DNA of 64,000 nt from Krasilnikovozyma curviuscula (GCA_014825775.1 MVAQ01000004.1:62001-126000), one strand, 5' to 3'. Counted from the stretch's first letter, positions 1 to 12,270 are shown. Notes: generated from the letters alone by a model not told the origin. Numbers and translations: made by a program.

Positions 1-2607
1 ACTTCTTTCGAAGAGCAATTTTCTCATCCTCGGCTGAAACGTATGATTTCGAGATGCTTTGAGGTGGTGCAGGTGAAGAGGATGACCCTGCCGCAGCCTG
101 CCATTGCGGTGGTGATGGCGGAGGAGGGGCTGCAGTTTGGACTAGGTTGACTGGATCGGTGTAGGCAGTGGAATGAGCTCTAGCAACTTTAGCTTGAGCT
201 TCCTCAAACTTTCTTCGGATGTTAGCCTTTTCGTCCTCAGCTGAAGGATATGAGGTCGCGGGAGTTTGTGCTGAAGACGAACCACCGGTAGATGAGGGGG
301 GAGGTGGTGATTCCGGTACAACCGATGACGAAGACGGCGAAACTGCACTCGGTGGTGGTGAAAGTGAGTATATCGATTCGTGAAAAGATGGTGCATCAAT
401 TGAAGGGGGTGGCTCTGATGGAATGGCGCCTTGAACCATTGCCACCCGTTCCTGAGCAGCCAAGAACAGCCTTCGCTTTTCGTCCTCAAGAGGCTCAACA
501 GGACTTGAGTTGGTTGATGTTTTGTGTTCTTGAATGGACCTGAGACCAGGGAATCCAAAGCCGTTACTAGTCGCAGGAGTCATTGGAAGAGGAGAGGACA
601 CTAGGTCGCTATCTGCAACAACACTGCTTCGAACACTCGGAGAATTGGAGTTCTGACGTATCGATAGTGATGGGTTGTGAAGGAGGAAGGACTGACGCCG
701 TGGCTCAGGAGTTGGCGAGGGTGGGAAAGGTTTCTTTTCGTCCGATGACATCGACACCGACCCGAATTTATTGTGAGAGGGTTCCCCAGACTTCTCACTG
801 TGACCATCAATAGAGTTGGAGCGTGATGATGGTGTTCCGTGACTCATGTATTCCTGACCTTGAGACGAGATCCATCGGCTGGTGTTCCTCAAGTCTGGCA
901 CAGGTGGGGTTAAGCTAGACATTGAAGCTCTTCGAGGATCTGCCCAAGGACCATTTAATCCATTTAATCCGGCAGGAGGGTTTGATCCCATGGGGGAAGG
1001 AAGCACAGGACCTCCAGGAGAGTTTTGATGAGGTACTAGTGTGGGGACAAATCCGATTCGTCTTGACATGACGAGGCGAAAGGGTAAATACGCAGACCTA
1101 TAGCATTACGGGAATTGAGATTCAAACTCACCTGATGATATCTTCACTCTCCGCCCTCGTAGACCAACTCATAATTACGGGCAGATCATCCATTACTACA
1201 GCCGGCTTGTCGTCGTTTCTGACGAAGACCTCGACCTTCAGCTTGTAGCTGACATCAATATGGTCTCCCATCAGAGTTCCTCCATTCATTGGCATTCTCA
1301 AGAATAGGTTCCACTTTCTTCCTTCTCCTTGACGGAGAGATTCGTTCACCTGAAGCCTCGACTGCGAGACCGTAGCTGGCCTCGATGCGATCTGTTTGTT
1401 TTGATCGATTTTATACGAGCCAACAGCCTTTTCACCCGATCGAAATACTGAGAGTTCGAGGAGAGAAAGCTGGATCATATGAAGAGGTATCGGAGTAGTT
1501 GATGTCGAGCTGAGAATGATTGGAATCTGGATTGCATCTCCAGGACCAAAACAGAAGCAAGGCTGGACGAGTTGCAAATCTAGGGGTGGCGACGACATTA
1601 CAAGTGTTTCACTGCTTTTGCAGCCAATTAAAGTTGGGTTATGAGTCAGAGGGTGGACGGATAGAGAAGCAACAACAAAAATTCAAATACGAACGGAATA
1701 TTGTATTTCGGCCAAGCAGGGTGTGTGTCGTGGGTCAAGATGTCTATGGGTCTAATCCAAACCAAAGAAACAACAACAACCATAATCGAGAGTAAATCTA
1801 TAATTTGAAGAATAGACGAATGTGTTGAATTGTCACTCACTGGGTGTAGGTAGAGCATCGCTGCACGTCCTTTCGCATGAGACCTGACTTTTTCGCCCTC
1901 TCGTTCAAAGTGACTCTTAGCATGTATCGTATCCCAGCTTTTCCATGATCCCAGTATAAATCGGTCGACGGTGGTGAATTCCAAGGAATTACAATGTGGA
2001 AAGAGAACTCTCGCTGTAGGTCGTCGGCAAACGTTCAGTAAGGTGGGCATCCTATGATCTTTTGCCAAAAACTCACACTGCTCAGCGTTTCGTATTCTCC
2101 CTTGGCTTCCCAAAGAGATACAGGGCCAACTGCCTCCTCTGTGTGCCGAATTAGTGGCGGTATGAGTGTGAATAGAAAATCAGACTAGTCAGCGACAAGC
2201 CCTTCTGGCAAAAAAGAAATGAATCCTTGAACTCAACTGGTGTAAGTAGTCCCTCCAGCAATAGACGGTAGTTTTTCCACCTTGAGCAGCGATATGCTCA
2301 TGGACGTAGCCTTCACAGGTTTCGAAGTCGACATTTCAATCGAGCCAGACACCGATGCTGAAGGCCTCATCGAAAGATCTTCAGGGATTCCAGGAAAACC
2401 TGCAATTCTCAAGTAACAGCTTATAGGATGAGCAAAATACCTATCCAGCGAACATTACTTGTTTCACCCACCTTGAGAGAATCCTTGATTTGGAGGAGCT
2501 CGGAAGAGGCTAAGACACCCCTTTATTAGCAATGTTTCCGTTCGATGAAGGTGAAAGAACGAGTCTACTCACACCTTCACATATGGATTCTGTTCCGTGT
2601 TGGCCAT
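1..2607 (-). CDS. Alpha-arrestin-like protein (partial, C-terminus beyond window)
   Basis: Spliced minus-strand gene. Inferred exons give an arrestin N-domain (core around EFSFHIVIPWNSPPS, then a YWDHGKAGIRYMLRVTL strand pair) and an arrestin C-domain (about 1128-1612, LDLQLVQPCFCFGPGDAIQI onward). A long Pro/Ser-rich tail follows, from about 1060 to the window edge. Such proteins usually act as adaptors that bring Rsp5-type ubiquitin ligases to membrane cargo; that role is inferred from the family. The start ATG at 2607 (MANTEQNPYVK) is the best in-frame start I find, but it needs a weak ccgag acceptor for exon 2, so the N-terminus is uncertain. Introns include about 1613-1841 and a short one near 2000-2067. 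The tail holds a repeated EDEK-type helix motif. No stop codon is reached at position 1. Confidence 0.7.
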
Positions 2608-2964
2608 CTCGTTCAGATAGCACCACCCGGCTAATCCACAGCAAATGGAAAGTGAGTTTCCAGCAAAAACACGGAATATAGTGTAACATACCGAACGGAA
2701 AGAATGAATTTGAGCCTGTAGATGGCTTCTATAGCATACAGTACCTGAATGAAATTGCGAGTTAAATATGGTTAGCCTCTGGAATCGTCAAGTGGCTGAT
2801 TCGTCAAAGTTCTTTCAGGGGCTCGTTTGTGCAGGGAATTCAAAGATAAGAAGATACGATCCAAAGATTCAAGATCACAACACGACGTGAAAAGTGGGTA
2901 TGGTACAGTGAGGATCCGATATGGAATGTGTAGGTGAGCAGTATTTACAAATCAAGGTTGTGAA

Positions 2965-4531
2965 CTAAACAAACCCCCCGATCAAGAATTCGAATGCAGA
3001 CCTTACCGCCCATAGTGTTAGCTTGAGGGGTCTACCTGCTATTTGAATCACGCATTGAACGATTCCAACACCATATGTTTGCTTTGGGTGGCTGGCGGCG
3101 CAGCCAACATTGCGCAGTAGTAATAAGAATGAACTACCTGGTCAGCCCACAATTGAAGATTAAAGCCAGAGAATTGTTATTAGTGCTCACTTGGAGGTGA
3201 TGGCACGTTGGATGGACCTCATGATGAGAGATTCGTCGCAAGCAACAAATGTTGACACCTTCGCCAAAGTTTGAGACTTCTCGTGGCATCCAACTAGCGG
3301 TTCCAAATGATCGGGCACGTGAAATGTTGTATTCTGAGTAGGGTTGGCAAGTTGAGATGTGTAAGAAACCAGTGGCCCAGAGATAATGGTTGAGAAATGG
3401 ATACAGATTGCTTGAAGCTCTCTGGATATCAGGTGAGCCGCCTGAGACCTGGCAGCCGATGTGATCGCCCAGAGAGGTTGAGTCACTGGTGAATAAGAGC
3501 ATCGGTAGGTTTGAGGCACGAACGAGAAAGGAAAGGATCTATGGTCAATATTTAGATACACTTCGACATATCAGATATCCAGCTACTGACCGGAAAACAA
3601 CGACGCACCAGCGCCCTCAATCCACACTACTCTACCATGGCTCTCGAGTAGAACTGGAGCAAAGTTTCTGATGACATCCAGAGGTTCTTTGACGTTGCTC
3701 TGCATCATACTATCGATTTTGTCCAGACCTTCAAGCATCACAGGACTTCCTCCATCAGCAGCATATCCACACAATGTAGGGACACAAACGACGGCAACAA
3801 GTCGCTTAGTACGAGGAGGAGACTTCTCCGGTGACGACTTCGCTACACCGGTGTGGTGAGAAGACTCGTAGGATGGTGAGTTACAGAAGGCCTTCACAGT
3901 TTGAATTGGCTTGTCGTAGCTGTCCGAAGGCTCATGGAGAAGTGGTAAGAGTGAACCAGTATGATGAGGCTGTCGGGCGATGAGGCGCTTGTGTAGAGAA
4001 TGCCAATTGGCAAGGAGCGTCCGAAGGGGCTGTTTGTAACAAATTCTTCAGATCGATCGACTCAAACGATTCAGGAAGAAATGATTAAACTCACAGAATG
4101 AGGCCCAGAGTCGGGAGACTCGTTGAGTAACACAAAGCAAGTGTATCCAAGAGCAGCCAACCTCAGGGCGATGTTAGACCCCAGCTCTGGGGTAAGTTTC
4201 AAGTTACGCAGGCGAGCACATGTCAGTTGATAGATTAGCATTGTGAATCGAATTGAATACGATGGGATTTACCTTCTCCTCCCCCATGAACAACGATAGC
4301 TCCTCTGGACACAGAATGATCGTCTTCGAACGAACCACCCTGCCTGCCCGACAATACTTGGTAAACCAGGTCGTGCAGTGCTGAATCCACCGACTCGATG
4401 CTGAGAGATAGCAAAGCAGAAATCTCCACAGACAATTTAGCAAATGAGCTAGCTGGTGGTATCTTCGGTGTTGAAGATTTGAGTAGAAACCTCTGGAGAG
4501 GAGAGGTTGAAACTCTTCTGGTGTTCGACAT
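2965..4531 (-). CDS. DUF1776-family (Rossmann-like) protein, start uncertain
   Basis: Exons join into a protein with a Rossmann-type opening (SRGAIVVHGGGEELGSNIAL, then LAALGYTCFVLLNE), a middle section LVAVVCVPTLCGYAADGGSP, a long helix, and a segment resembling a short-chain dehydrogenase core (NFAPVLLESHGRVVWIEGAG; SRELQAICIHFSTIISGPLV). It ends with KQTYGVGIVQCVIQIAGRPL and a hydrophobic tail. This layout fits the fungal DUF1776 family, whose function is not established. Introns are recognisable near 4100-4045, 3590-3480 and 3190-3130. The ATG at 4531 (MSNTRR) is the first secure start; an open, coding-like stretch upstream (about 4600-4680, FLTPYPPVPKDGELHL) may be an earlier exon. The stop assumes that the final potential donor after LKLTLWA is not used. 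Confidence 0.55.
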
Positions 4532-4803
4532 AGCTGGCTGGGGGTGATGTGGGCCGAGCTGCAATTCAATAGACCGGGAAGTACCTTCAGATTTCACTCA
4601 GATGCAGCTCTCCATCCTTTGGAACTGGTGGATATGGAGTCAGGAAATGTCGTGGGAAACCTTCGACTTGACCACCTGCTGCAGATTGGCCAACTCGCCA
4701 CGAAGAGAGTAAGTACGTGACATTAGTAGCTGTAAGCTGTGAACACTTTCTATCCCATGTTTAGGTGGAAACTCTCTCGAACAAAGTCTCATCTTGCACG
4801 TTA

Positions 4804-6341
4804 TCACGATCGAGCCTCCCGTTCGTCCTCCTCCGCCTCCTCTGCCAAAGCTTGAGCTTCTGCCTGACGCTCCCTGAAATGCTTCTCCTTCCAAAGAGAA
4901 GAAATGACATCCTTCGCACGACGGTGGTATCCACGAGTGGGTTCTGGGTTCTGGTATTTGACCTCTTCCTTCTCTGTGAATGAAGGAACGAACAGGTTTG
5001 GGAATCAGGTGGTCGTCTTCAGAACACCTGGAACAAAAAGTCACTCACGAAGAATATCCTTCCAGACCTTCGCACAAGCCTCTTCCTCCCAAAGCTGGTT
5101 AATGAAAGTTGCGCCCGCCAACCTCACCTTCTCTGTGCCCATCTTCTCCATCCACCTCTTCAAGTTGAATCCTTCCCTGACATCTGGCAAATCTGTGACG
5201 GGCTGACCATCTTTCTGCTCAACCAGAACAAACGTGTATCGGTGGTAAGGTGTGCCCTTGTGAGGATGAGGCGGGATGTAGTTCAGTGATGCCGGTGGTA
5301 AATTGTCTCCAGAGAGAACTGTGGTACGCGCTGAGATTGGGATATTTGGTATAGCCCAGTGGAGGTAGGAGGTGAATGTTGGTATAGTTGGATGGGGTAC
5401 ATCATGGTCAACCAAGAACAGTGTGTACAGACGTTCTTCACGATGGAAAACTTGAACCTCAAGCGACGGCGCTTCTAGTGACTCGGATGGGGGAATAAAA
5501 GCACCAGGTACCACTCGCCCGTAGTGGTCACGAGTCTCTCTGTTGCTGTATTTAGGCCTTCTGATCCATCCGTACTGATCAGGTTGGGGTTCTGGTGCAG
5601 GAGGTGCTTTGGGATATTTAAGGTAAAGGCCAACGGATGGTGAAAATGTTGGAAGAACATCGGGAATGACAAGTTTATCCTTCATCCTGTTGACGATGAA
5701 GGTGTGAGCGCCCTGGTTAAAGAAGTGGTCTTGTGAGAAGTATCGATGAATATTGGAAGCTCGGTCCCCTGCGCAAAAGGAAACGGGAGATAAGTAAATC
5801 GCAAGCAATAGCACTCCGATTAATTAGTCCAAAAAAGAGGACTGGCTCAATGTTGCTCACCTTTGTCGTTCTCCCACTCCCATCTCTGCTCCGGGTGGTC
5901 CTTGTAAGCCTTGATTTCTAAACCCTCAATTTTGAACTCAATCTCAGCCTTCTTCTCAGCATCTATACCTTCCTTTTCCAACTGCTTCTTGAGCTCTACC
6001 ACCTCTGCCTCCAACTTGCTCCTATACTCGTTTAAGAAAGCCAACGCTGAGTCGTAAACTGCTGCTTGATTTTCAGGTATAGGTCTTGACCATTTGGATT
6101 CTGTTGACGGGACCGTTGGCTTAGACCAGGGGTATATCCAGTCTGGTGACTGCTTAAATCTGTCACCATATGGTAATGTCTTGAACTGATCTTCTCGTAC
6201 TTCATGCTCTGTAGTTACGAGTTTTGACGACGCTGAAGAACTTGACCGGCGAGAGACCCCAACAGCTCGTATCGCTGTCCTGTAAGAGGAGGGACCAGCA
6301 GATGGTAGTAGACAAGCTGCAGGTCTAGCTGCAGGTCTCAT
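4804..6341 (-). CDS. MRPL35: Mitochondrial large-subunit ribosomal protein mL38 (MRPL35), PEBP fold
   Basis: Three exons (6341-5861, 5768-5049, 4973-4804) give 456 residues. The N-terminus is Arg/Ser/Ala-rich without acidic residues (MRPAARPAACLLPSAGPSSY), typical of a mitochondrial presequence. A helical EAEVVELKKQLEKEGID stretch follows. The second exon holds a phosphatidylethanolamine-binding-protein-like domain: YTLFLVDHDVPHP, the HWAIPNIPI strand, YIPPHPHKGTPYHRYTFVL, and a C-terminal FNLKRWMEKMG helix. This combination is that of mL38, a structural protein of the mitoribosome central protuberance; the PEBP fold is not expected to be enzymatic. The C-terminus is a long acidic helix (QAEAQALAEEAEEDEREARS). 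The exon joins keep frame with clean GTGAGC/GTGAGT donors. Confidence 0.88.
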
Positions 6342-6886
6342 AGCTGAGTTTTGATTCCAATGCTGTCGAAAGAGAAAAACGGAGCGGCCTTCTCACTTTT
6401 TCTTTTCAAAAAAAAGCGCCACAACTGGACTGGACATACTACAGAAACCAGCTTGAGGTTGGCGTGTAAGCCAGAATTAAAACACGGATTACCAAAGATC
6501 CCTCCTTTAAGCAGAGCAGGCTGAAAATAACCATGAGTCTGCGCCAGTTGTCGTCTGCTTTCCTGCAGCTCTGTTTACCGCATTTGTGTACACCTAGAGT
6601 CTGTACAGGAACCGAAATACTTTGGTAGGTAGAACAAATTTGAATTTGTACTTCAGATGTTTCTCGCCCTTGATCTGAGAAAGAGCGAAAGAGCTTCATC
6701 ATGACGAACCCGCCCATCAAAACAATGGAGAGACTACGATCGCTTGCGACTAATGCTCTAATCCATCAACACAGAGAACACAGTACACATATTGAAATAA
6801 AATAGCCAGGGTGTTTTTACAGGCGATACGCGACAGCTTTCATCTCTCAATATTGTTATCCTCACACTCAAACGGCAATCGGGTGA
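6342..6886. other. Intergenic region
   Basis: Between the mL38 start and the stop of the Pil1-like gene, both on the minus strand. It should hold the mL38 promoter and the 3' end of the upstream gene. I find no convincing coding frame, tRNA boxes or repeat. Confidence 0.5.
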
Positions 6887-8445
6887 TCAGGTTAGAGACT
6901 GAGCAGCTTCAAGTTCATGCTGTCAAGATAAAACCCATCGGTCATAAATCCTGTTGTATAAATCTACATGGAATAACCACTGTACTCACGAGAAGATCAG
7001 CCTTCTTTTCTTTCAAGATTTTTTGAGCTTCTTCCTTCTCCTCAACTCTGCTTACACCAGCAGAAGAATTCTCTCTCGCCAAACAGCCAGAGGAATGATT
7101 TCCCGTCCCCCCTGACAACGGGACACCCGTCTCAGCAATCGTAGGATACGGTGGTGTTGGGACAGGAAGAGGGGTGGATTGGCCGACGAGCGGACTAGGC
7201 GGGAGACTGTTTCTATAGGATGGCGGACGGAGGGGTGATGGCGGTGGGGAGTATGAGGTCGGGATAGGCGTTGGGTGGGAAATAGATGAGGTACGGAGAT
7301 TGATAGAAGAAGGTGGACTGTTTGTTCCTCTAGTTGCCGGGAGAGGGGTCGGATTAAGGTTGAGATGGTCGTTGCTGCCTGGGGATTGGAAGTACTCTTG
7401 AGGGGCAGTTGGTGGTGAGAGGATTGGGTTGAATAAGGGTGAGAGTTTAGAGTCAACTCTCATGGATTTGTTCCTGTCGGATGGAAGAGATTCATTTCGG
7501 CCAGAAATTGCCACTCCAAGCTCGTCCCGCCGAATGGAATCCCACTCTTCTCCATTGCTGCTCATCCTTCCATCTACAACCTTCTCATGAAGTGGTTGGT
7601 ACGCATCTGCAGCGGCTGGCAACTTCGGCCATGCGACTACCTGGACGTTGTTGTTGAGAGGTGACCAGTGCTCTAGAGATGCCTGTGCCTGGGACCTTAC
7701 TTTGGTAGACAAGTCAGCTGAGTAAACATCAGAAGTGAGATTTTTGATGATCAATCCAGCAGAATAATTCAAGATTTGTAACTTTGATGAGAACTAGAAC
7801 ACACTGGGTGGATCAGCAGCGCATTTTGTTATCCAGTCAGAAGACAGAGGTGGAGAGAGGCCCGTTTACCTCGTTATAAGCTTCCCACTTCATCTTTTCA
7901 GATTCGACCACACAGTTCTTCTTTTTCTCTTTGAACTCCTTCTCCAAACTCTGAATCTCGAACTGGACCTTGAAGATCTCAGCATCCTGCGTACCCTGCT
8001 TCGTAAGTTCGTTGAACCTATTTCTCTTTCCCTCCAAGCTCAACACCATACCTCTCAGATCCTTCAATGGTCTCCTAGCATTGTCTAACGCCTCCGCAAG
8101 ATCGGAATGAAGAAGAGCTATCTGATAGTTCAGGAAAGCTAGCCGATCTGTCGCATCCTTGACATCTTCGCCGAGCGTCTGAGTGTATGAGAAGAGCTCC
8201 TTGGCTGCCAGAGCGCCGTCTCTGGAGATAGCCAAGTGATCTAATGCGAGCGACTTCTGGGAGGTGATGGCGAGCTGGAGAGGCTGAGAGAGGGAAGGGT
8301 TCTTCAGGTGCTGCTGGAAAGCTCGAACTTGGTGGGCGATGGACTCGATTGCTGGATGTTGGCTGTGAGTGGGACCCCAGGAAGAAGCACGAAAGTGTTG
8401 AGGAGGGGAGGGATGGGATAGAATTCGTTGAAGTGGATGAGCCAT
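6887..8445 (-). CDS. Pil1/Lsp1-like eisosome (BAR-domain) protein
   Basis: Exons 8445-7870, 7793-6990 and 6919-6887 give 470 residues. Residues about 85-190 are helical and follow the Pil1/Lsp1 order: GEDVKDATDRLAFLNYQIAL corresponds to the family's DDVSDVTDKLGVLIYEI region, then a KDLRGMVLSLEGKRNRF helix, then IFKVQFEIQSLEKEFKEKKK and a final amphipathic helix with LQILNYSAGLIIKNL. These BAR-type proteins assemble eisosomes, furrows under the plasma membrane. The C-terminal half is disordered and Pro/Ser-rich, ending with a short charged helix. It is more divergent than a canonical PIL1, so it may be a paralogue. An alternative upstream first exon (8490-8812) is also frame-compatible. Confidence 0.6.
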
Positions 8446-8489
8446 CGCGAAACGTTTGAATGTGAATGGGAAGTGAATGTGGGCCTTAC

Positions 8490-8812
8490 ACTTTTGCTAT
8501 CCTGAGCTCATCTTCGAACTTATACTTGAGGGAAGTCAGTGAATCCATCATCAAATGACCGGTGGAAGCGGATGGGCGTTGCGTGGGAATGAAACTTGAG
8601 GAATGCGCTCGAACCTCCGTCGTCACCTCGTCTTCGGGAAGATCCAGGAAATTCCGCGCAGCTAACAAATGCCAAGAGAGCGCAATACACAGCTGGTGTT
8701 CACTGATATTGAAGGGGTTGCAAATGTAGTGGAACACACCAGTGAGCGATGAGCTGGAGTAGTCAAGCGGGGGAGAGACCCGTCTCACAAACCGCGCACC
8801 AGCAGAGCGCAT
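8490..8812 (-). other. Candidate alternative 5' exon of the Pil1-like gene
   Basis: Open frame from an ATG at 8812 (MRSAGARFVRRVSPPLDYSS) running to a strong GTAAGG donor at 8489. Joining it to the acceptor cccactcacag (exon from 8362) enters the Pil1 frame exactly at QHPAIESIAHQ. Read alone it would be a 108-residue protein stopping two bases after the donor, only 40 nt before the ATG at 8445. Either a longer isoform or a chance frame; no domain recognised. Confidence 0.3.
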
Positions 8813-9395
8813 GTGATGGGATCTCGAAAGAGGTCTGAACCTAAAGCCATTCGCTCGCCTCCTCCAATCCCTCTTCTCAGATGATTATGGATTTGAATTT
8901 TTTTATGTCCGGTTTAGTTTGAGAAAATGAGGGAGGTATTGGGTTGAAATGTTGTTACGTCGTTAGGCAGGCATGCGATGAAAGCAGCAGAGAGTATGTT
9001 GCAAATCAAGATGGACTGCGTTTAGGCTTTCTTCTGATTTCACAAGGAGGAAAAACTGAAGTACAAGGAACATCTCGTTGACTAGCCTAGTATTAGTCTT
9101 GTTAGCACTCTTATCACCTTTTGTCTTTGGCTTAGCTAGGTTCATCTTTGGTAGGGTAGTACTCAGACATACAAAGCTTATTTTCTTGCGGAAAGTCTGT
9201 CCAGGAAAGGGCTCGCTTCTTTGAAAGCTTTATAACGACGCACATATATGAAGGTCCGTCTTACTCTATGTACAAAAGATTGATTGCAGAGAAAATTCTC
9301 TCGATGACGCAGATAAACTGGGAACTCTAATTGACCACTTCTATCTCTCTGCCATTCCAAAGAGCGCCAATCTACTCCTAAGACCTAAGGGACTT
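8813..9395. other. Intergenic region
   Basis: About 580 bp between two minus-strand genes. The only frames are about 60 residues long, with low-complexity or implausible translations. No RNA gene signature seen. Probably the promoter of the gene to its left and the 3' UTR of the peptidase to its right. Confidence 0.45.
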
Positions 9396-11907
9396 CTATT
9401 CTGGCCCAGTGTAAGAGTCCATGTTCTGAATCAACGAGAAGACCCACTCGACGACCTATAACCACCACGTCGCAAGCAAACACACAGATCAGCGTGCGAC
9501 CAAGATACTGCGGGACACTGCCTGCAGTGGGCTCACCTTGACATGCGACTCAGCAGTGCAGTACTCATCGACCGTGTGGGCATTGGCACCCCCTTTATCG
9601 AGCGCACCCGTGAACCTGAAGACGTTTTGCGAAAGGTTATGGTAGACCTTCGTATCTGTCAAGGCGTTCCAGAGACGAAGATGTCAGCGGCAAGCCAAGA
9701 GAGGATAGAAAGAGAGAGAGAGAAGAGAACCAACCGGTGTTGCCTGTAGTGGAGTACGGGGAGACGATGAGCTCGTCGTCGCCTTCAATCTGGAACGCCG
9801 CTTTGATGGTGCCGGCGAACGTCTCCCATAGCGGACCGGATGTTGGTGACTTCTTCCTTGGTTCGAGAGGGAGACCCATTGTTCTAGGTCACAGAAGAGG
9901 GTTCGGTGTTTAGATAAAGCAACGAAACGAGACCGGACAAAGGGCATTGACTTACTCGATTTTGACGAATCTCTCCCCCTTGATGGTGTTTCCGATACCC
10001 TTCTCAGCAGCCCAAGCCTCGAATTCCATCCCGAATTCATCTGCAATAGGTTTCAAAAGCTCCTCGATATGTCCCTGGACGTACCCGACTGAATGGAAGA
10101 ACGCGATCCGGTGATTGAACTGCATCGTCACCAGCTCCGGCAGTGAGTTGACTTTGACGCCGCCCTTGATGACATCGATCGCCTGGATAGTATGTACTTC
10201 AGCCGTATTCATGATCGACATGTTAGCGTACTTGGTCGCTAGGTCTCCCCAGAGCCCCGGGTTGCCGACGAGCGGCTTCCAGTCAGAGGGGAAGTCAGGC
10301 GAGTACTTGGACGCGCAGTTGAGGTACGAGATGAACGGGTCCTCAGAAGCGAAGCCAAACTCATATGGGTTTGCTTCGAGAGCGTGCACGATGTCTGCCA
10401 TAATGCCAATTCCGGAGTGCGCTGGAGGTCGGGACGAGTGCTGGTGTGGTGTGGGAGGGACAAGAGAGAGGTTAGCTTTGATGGGAAGAGTAGAGAGATT
10501 CAAAAGGGTATTGACTGAAACGTACTCCTCCTAACGTTCCAACAGAAATTTGAACATCCAAGTAACTGGAGCAGCAATAATGTGACGTGAAACGAAAAGC
10601 AGCGTGAGCCCACATCTCACCGTGCAGAACAGACTCTACAGGCTCGATCGCATTAACTCACCCCTTTTCACCGGCAGCAGGCACAGCAAATCTCCTTCCA
10701 AATGCGTCATCCTTAATTCCAGAGCCACCCTCATCAACGACGATCAACATCGAGTCGAAGCCATACCTCTGCTCCAGGAAAGGAGCCAGCGTCCCGGCCC
10801 CTTGGCGCGCAAAGACTTCCTCTTCATCAAATCCATGACTGAGAACTAGATAAAGAAATAAAGAAAAACGAGAAAGAGAGAGATAGAGGAGATATTAGTT
10901 TGACTAAGTAGGGGCGAAAAGGAGCGTGGATTTACTGATGGTTCGTGTTGGTTCGAAGCCGGCGTTGAAAAGGAGAGTGAGAGCTGGGAACGGACAAGAA
11001 AAAGCCCCATTTAGACCTGGTCATTGTTTCAATGGATTTAGAAGAGGATTTCTGCCACACCTTCATATTGAGCCAAGAGCAAGTTCTTCTGGTCAAGGGA
11101 ACCACGACCCCAGATGATTCCGTCAGCATAGACGCCGTCATGCGGAGGATACGTCCATCGATCGTAGGTATCGAGAGGAGCTGGTACGCTGTCCTGTAAA
11201 CCGGGTTCAGTTCAATGAAAAAAAGGCAGCAAAAGAAAAGAAGAAGGATCAGTGAGTTTTGGCTTCGGTCGTACCCGACTGCCGAGCGTTTAGTAAGAAG
11301 AAGATGGCTTACTTGGTGGGAGAGTAGCAGCAGCGGCTTCAAGTTTGGGTCTGATCCTTTGACGGTGACCAGCAGTCCGAGTGTGTTCACGAACTCGACG
11401 GTGACTGAATCAGATTCAAAGACGGTCGCGTATGTCTTGAAGAGCCACTTCTGGAACTCAAAGAAGCCCTTCCAGCGAGGATCTTCCAACGGAGGGCCGT
11501 TGTCGTCGAATGATTGGGTGTCAAAACGCTATAGACAGGGCGAAAAGAGAGAGAGAGAGAAAGAAAGAAAGGGAAAGGCGTTAGTAATGAGCGAACTTGT
11601 GGATGTGGCATACACGGCGACTCACCACCGCCCTCGCCAACCTCAAGGCAGTCTCATCCGTGTAGTTCTGCAACTCCCCAATCTGGTCCAAGAAGCCTAA
11701 GTTAGGGGGCAGAGCATCCGGCTGGAAGGGGCATGTGTTGGTAATCTCTGTGGAGCTGTGACTGGAGAGAATGTCCGATGAAAGATTAAGAGGGGACGAG
11801 TGCAAGTAGAGAACCCCTGCGGCGATGGCAGCAAGGAGCAAAAGGGGAGATCTAGATGATTTCCTGGACTGATTCTGTCCCTCGAAGGGAAGAGAAATTG
11901 ATCCCAT
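9396..11907 (-). CDS. CPS1: M20 family metallopeptidase, carboxypeptidase S-like
   Basis: Multi-exon gene with an N-terminal signal anchor (SPLLLLAAIAAGVLYLHSS, about residues 20-40), as in vacuolar carboxypeptidase S. Downstream are VTVKGSDPNLKPLLLLSHQ, the metal site region HDGVYADGIIWGRGSLDQKN (Asp of the GRGxxD motif), FNAGFEPTRTI, a HGFDEE-type catalytic Glu region and VDEGGSG. The dimerisation and C-terminal part includes LVTMQFNHRIAFFHSVGYV and ends in VVEWVFSLIQNMDSYTGPE. The family releases C-terminal residues from small peptides in the vacuole lumen using two zinc ions. The start is the ATG at 11907. Several introns carry GA-rich (on plus) polypyrimidine tracts, e.g. 9705-9725 and 11545-11575. 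The last exon ends with TAG at 9396-9398. Confidence 0.85.
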
Positions 11908-12270
11908 CACTCTGTGGAGGTTTTGTTATAGTCGTGGTTGAACGCCAGACGAGCTCGCACAAGTGGAGTTAGCCGACGACTTACATCCCGATCTTGCCTT
12001 CGCAAGTCAAATTACCATTTAACTTGTGCAATCAATGAAACTTTTTTTTTTGAAGCACTAAAGCAGCAGAGGTCCTGTACAAATTGCAAAGACAGAAGAC
12101 CAGGTGTGTAAAGGTCGTGAATCAGACGATTTCGAGAAAGGCGTTTAATCCAAAGAAGGGTAGTCTAGAAAGTTCTCAACTGCCAAAAAGAAAACGATAT
12201 GAAGCTTAGGTAGAATAGAAGGGGTGGAAAAAGTAGAAGATACAAAACGAAATAGAAAAAAAAATATCAG
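11908..12270. other. Intergenic region between peptidase gene and tRNA
   Basis: Holds the presumed peptidase promoter and the tRNA 3' flank. Apart from the oligo-T terminator listed separately I see no coding or RNA signal. Confidence 0.5.
12256..12264 (-). terminator. RNA polymerase III terminator of tRNA-Ser
   Basis: Run of nine T on the minus strand, starting seven bases past the tRNA discriminator base; T4 or longer ends Pol III transcription. Confidence 0.8.

Noticed and set aside
1646..2113. 155-residue open frame within the arrestin gene
   Set aside because: A different, spliced frame in the same stretch gives clear arrestin sequence; this one is a shadow running into intron.
9705..9725. 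GA-rich simple repeat (also at about 11545-11575)
   Set aside because: On the coding strand it is CT-rich and lies inside introns of the peptidase gene, so it is an ordinary polypyrimidine tract.
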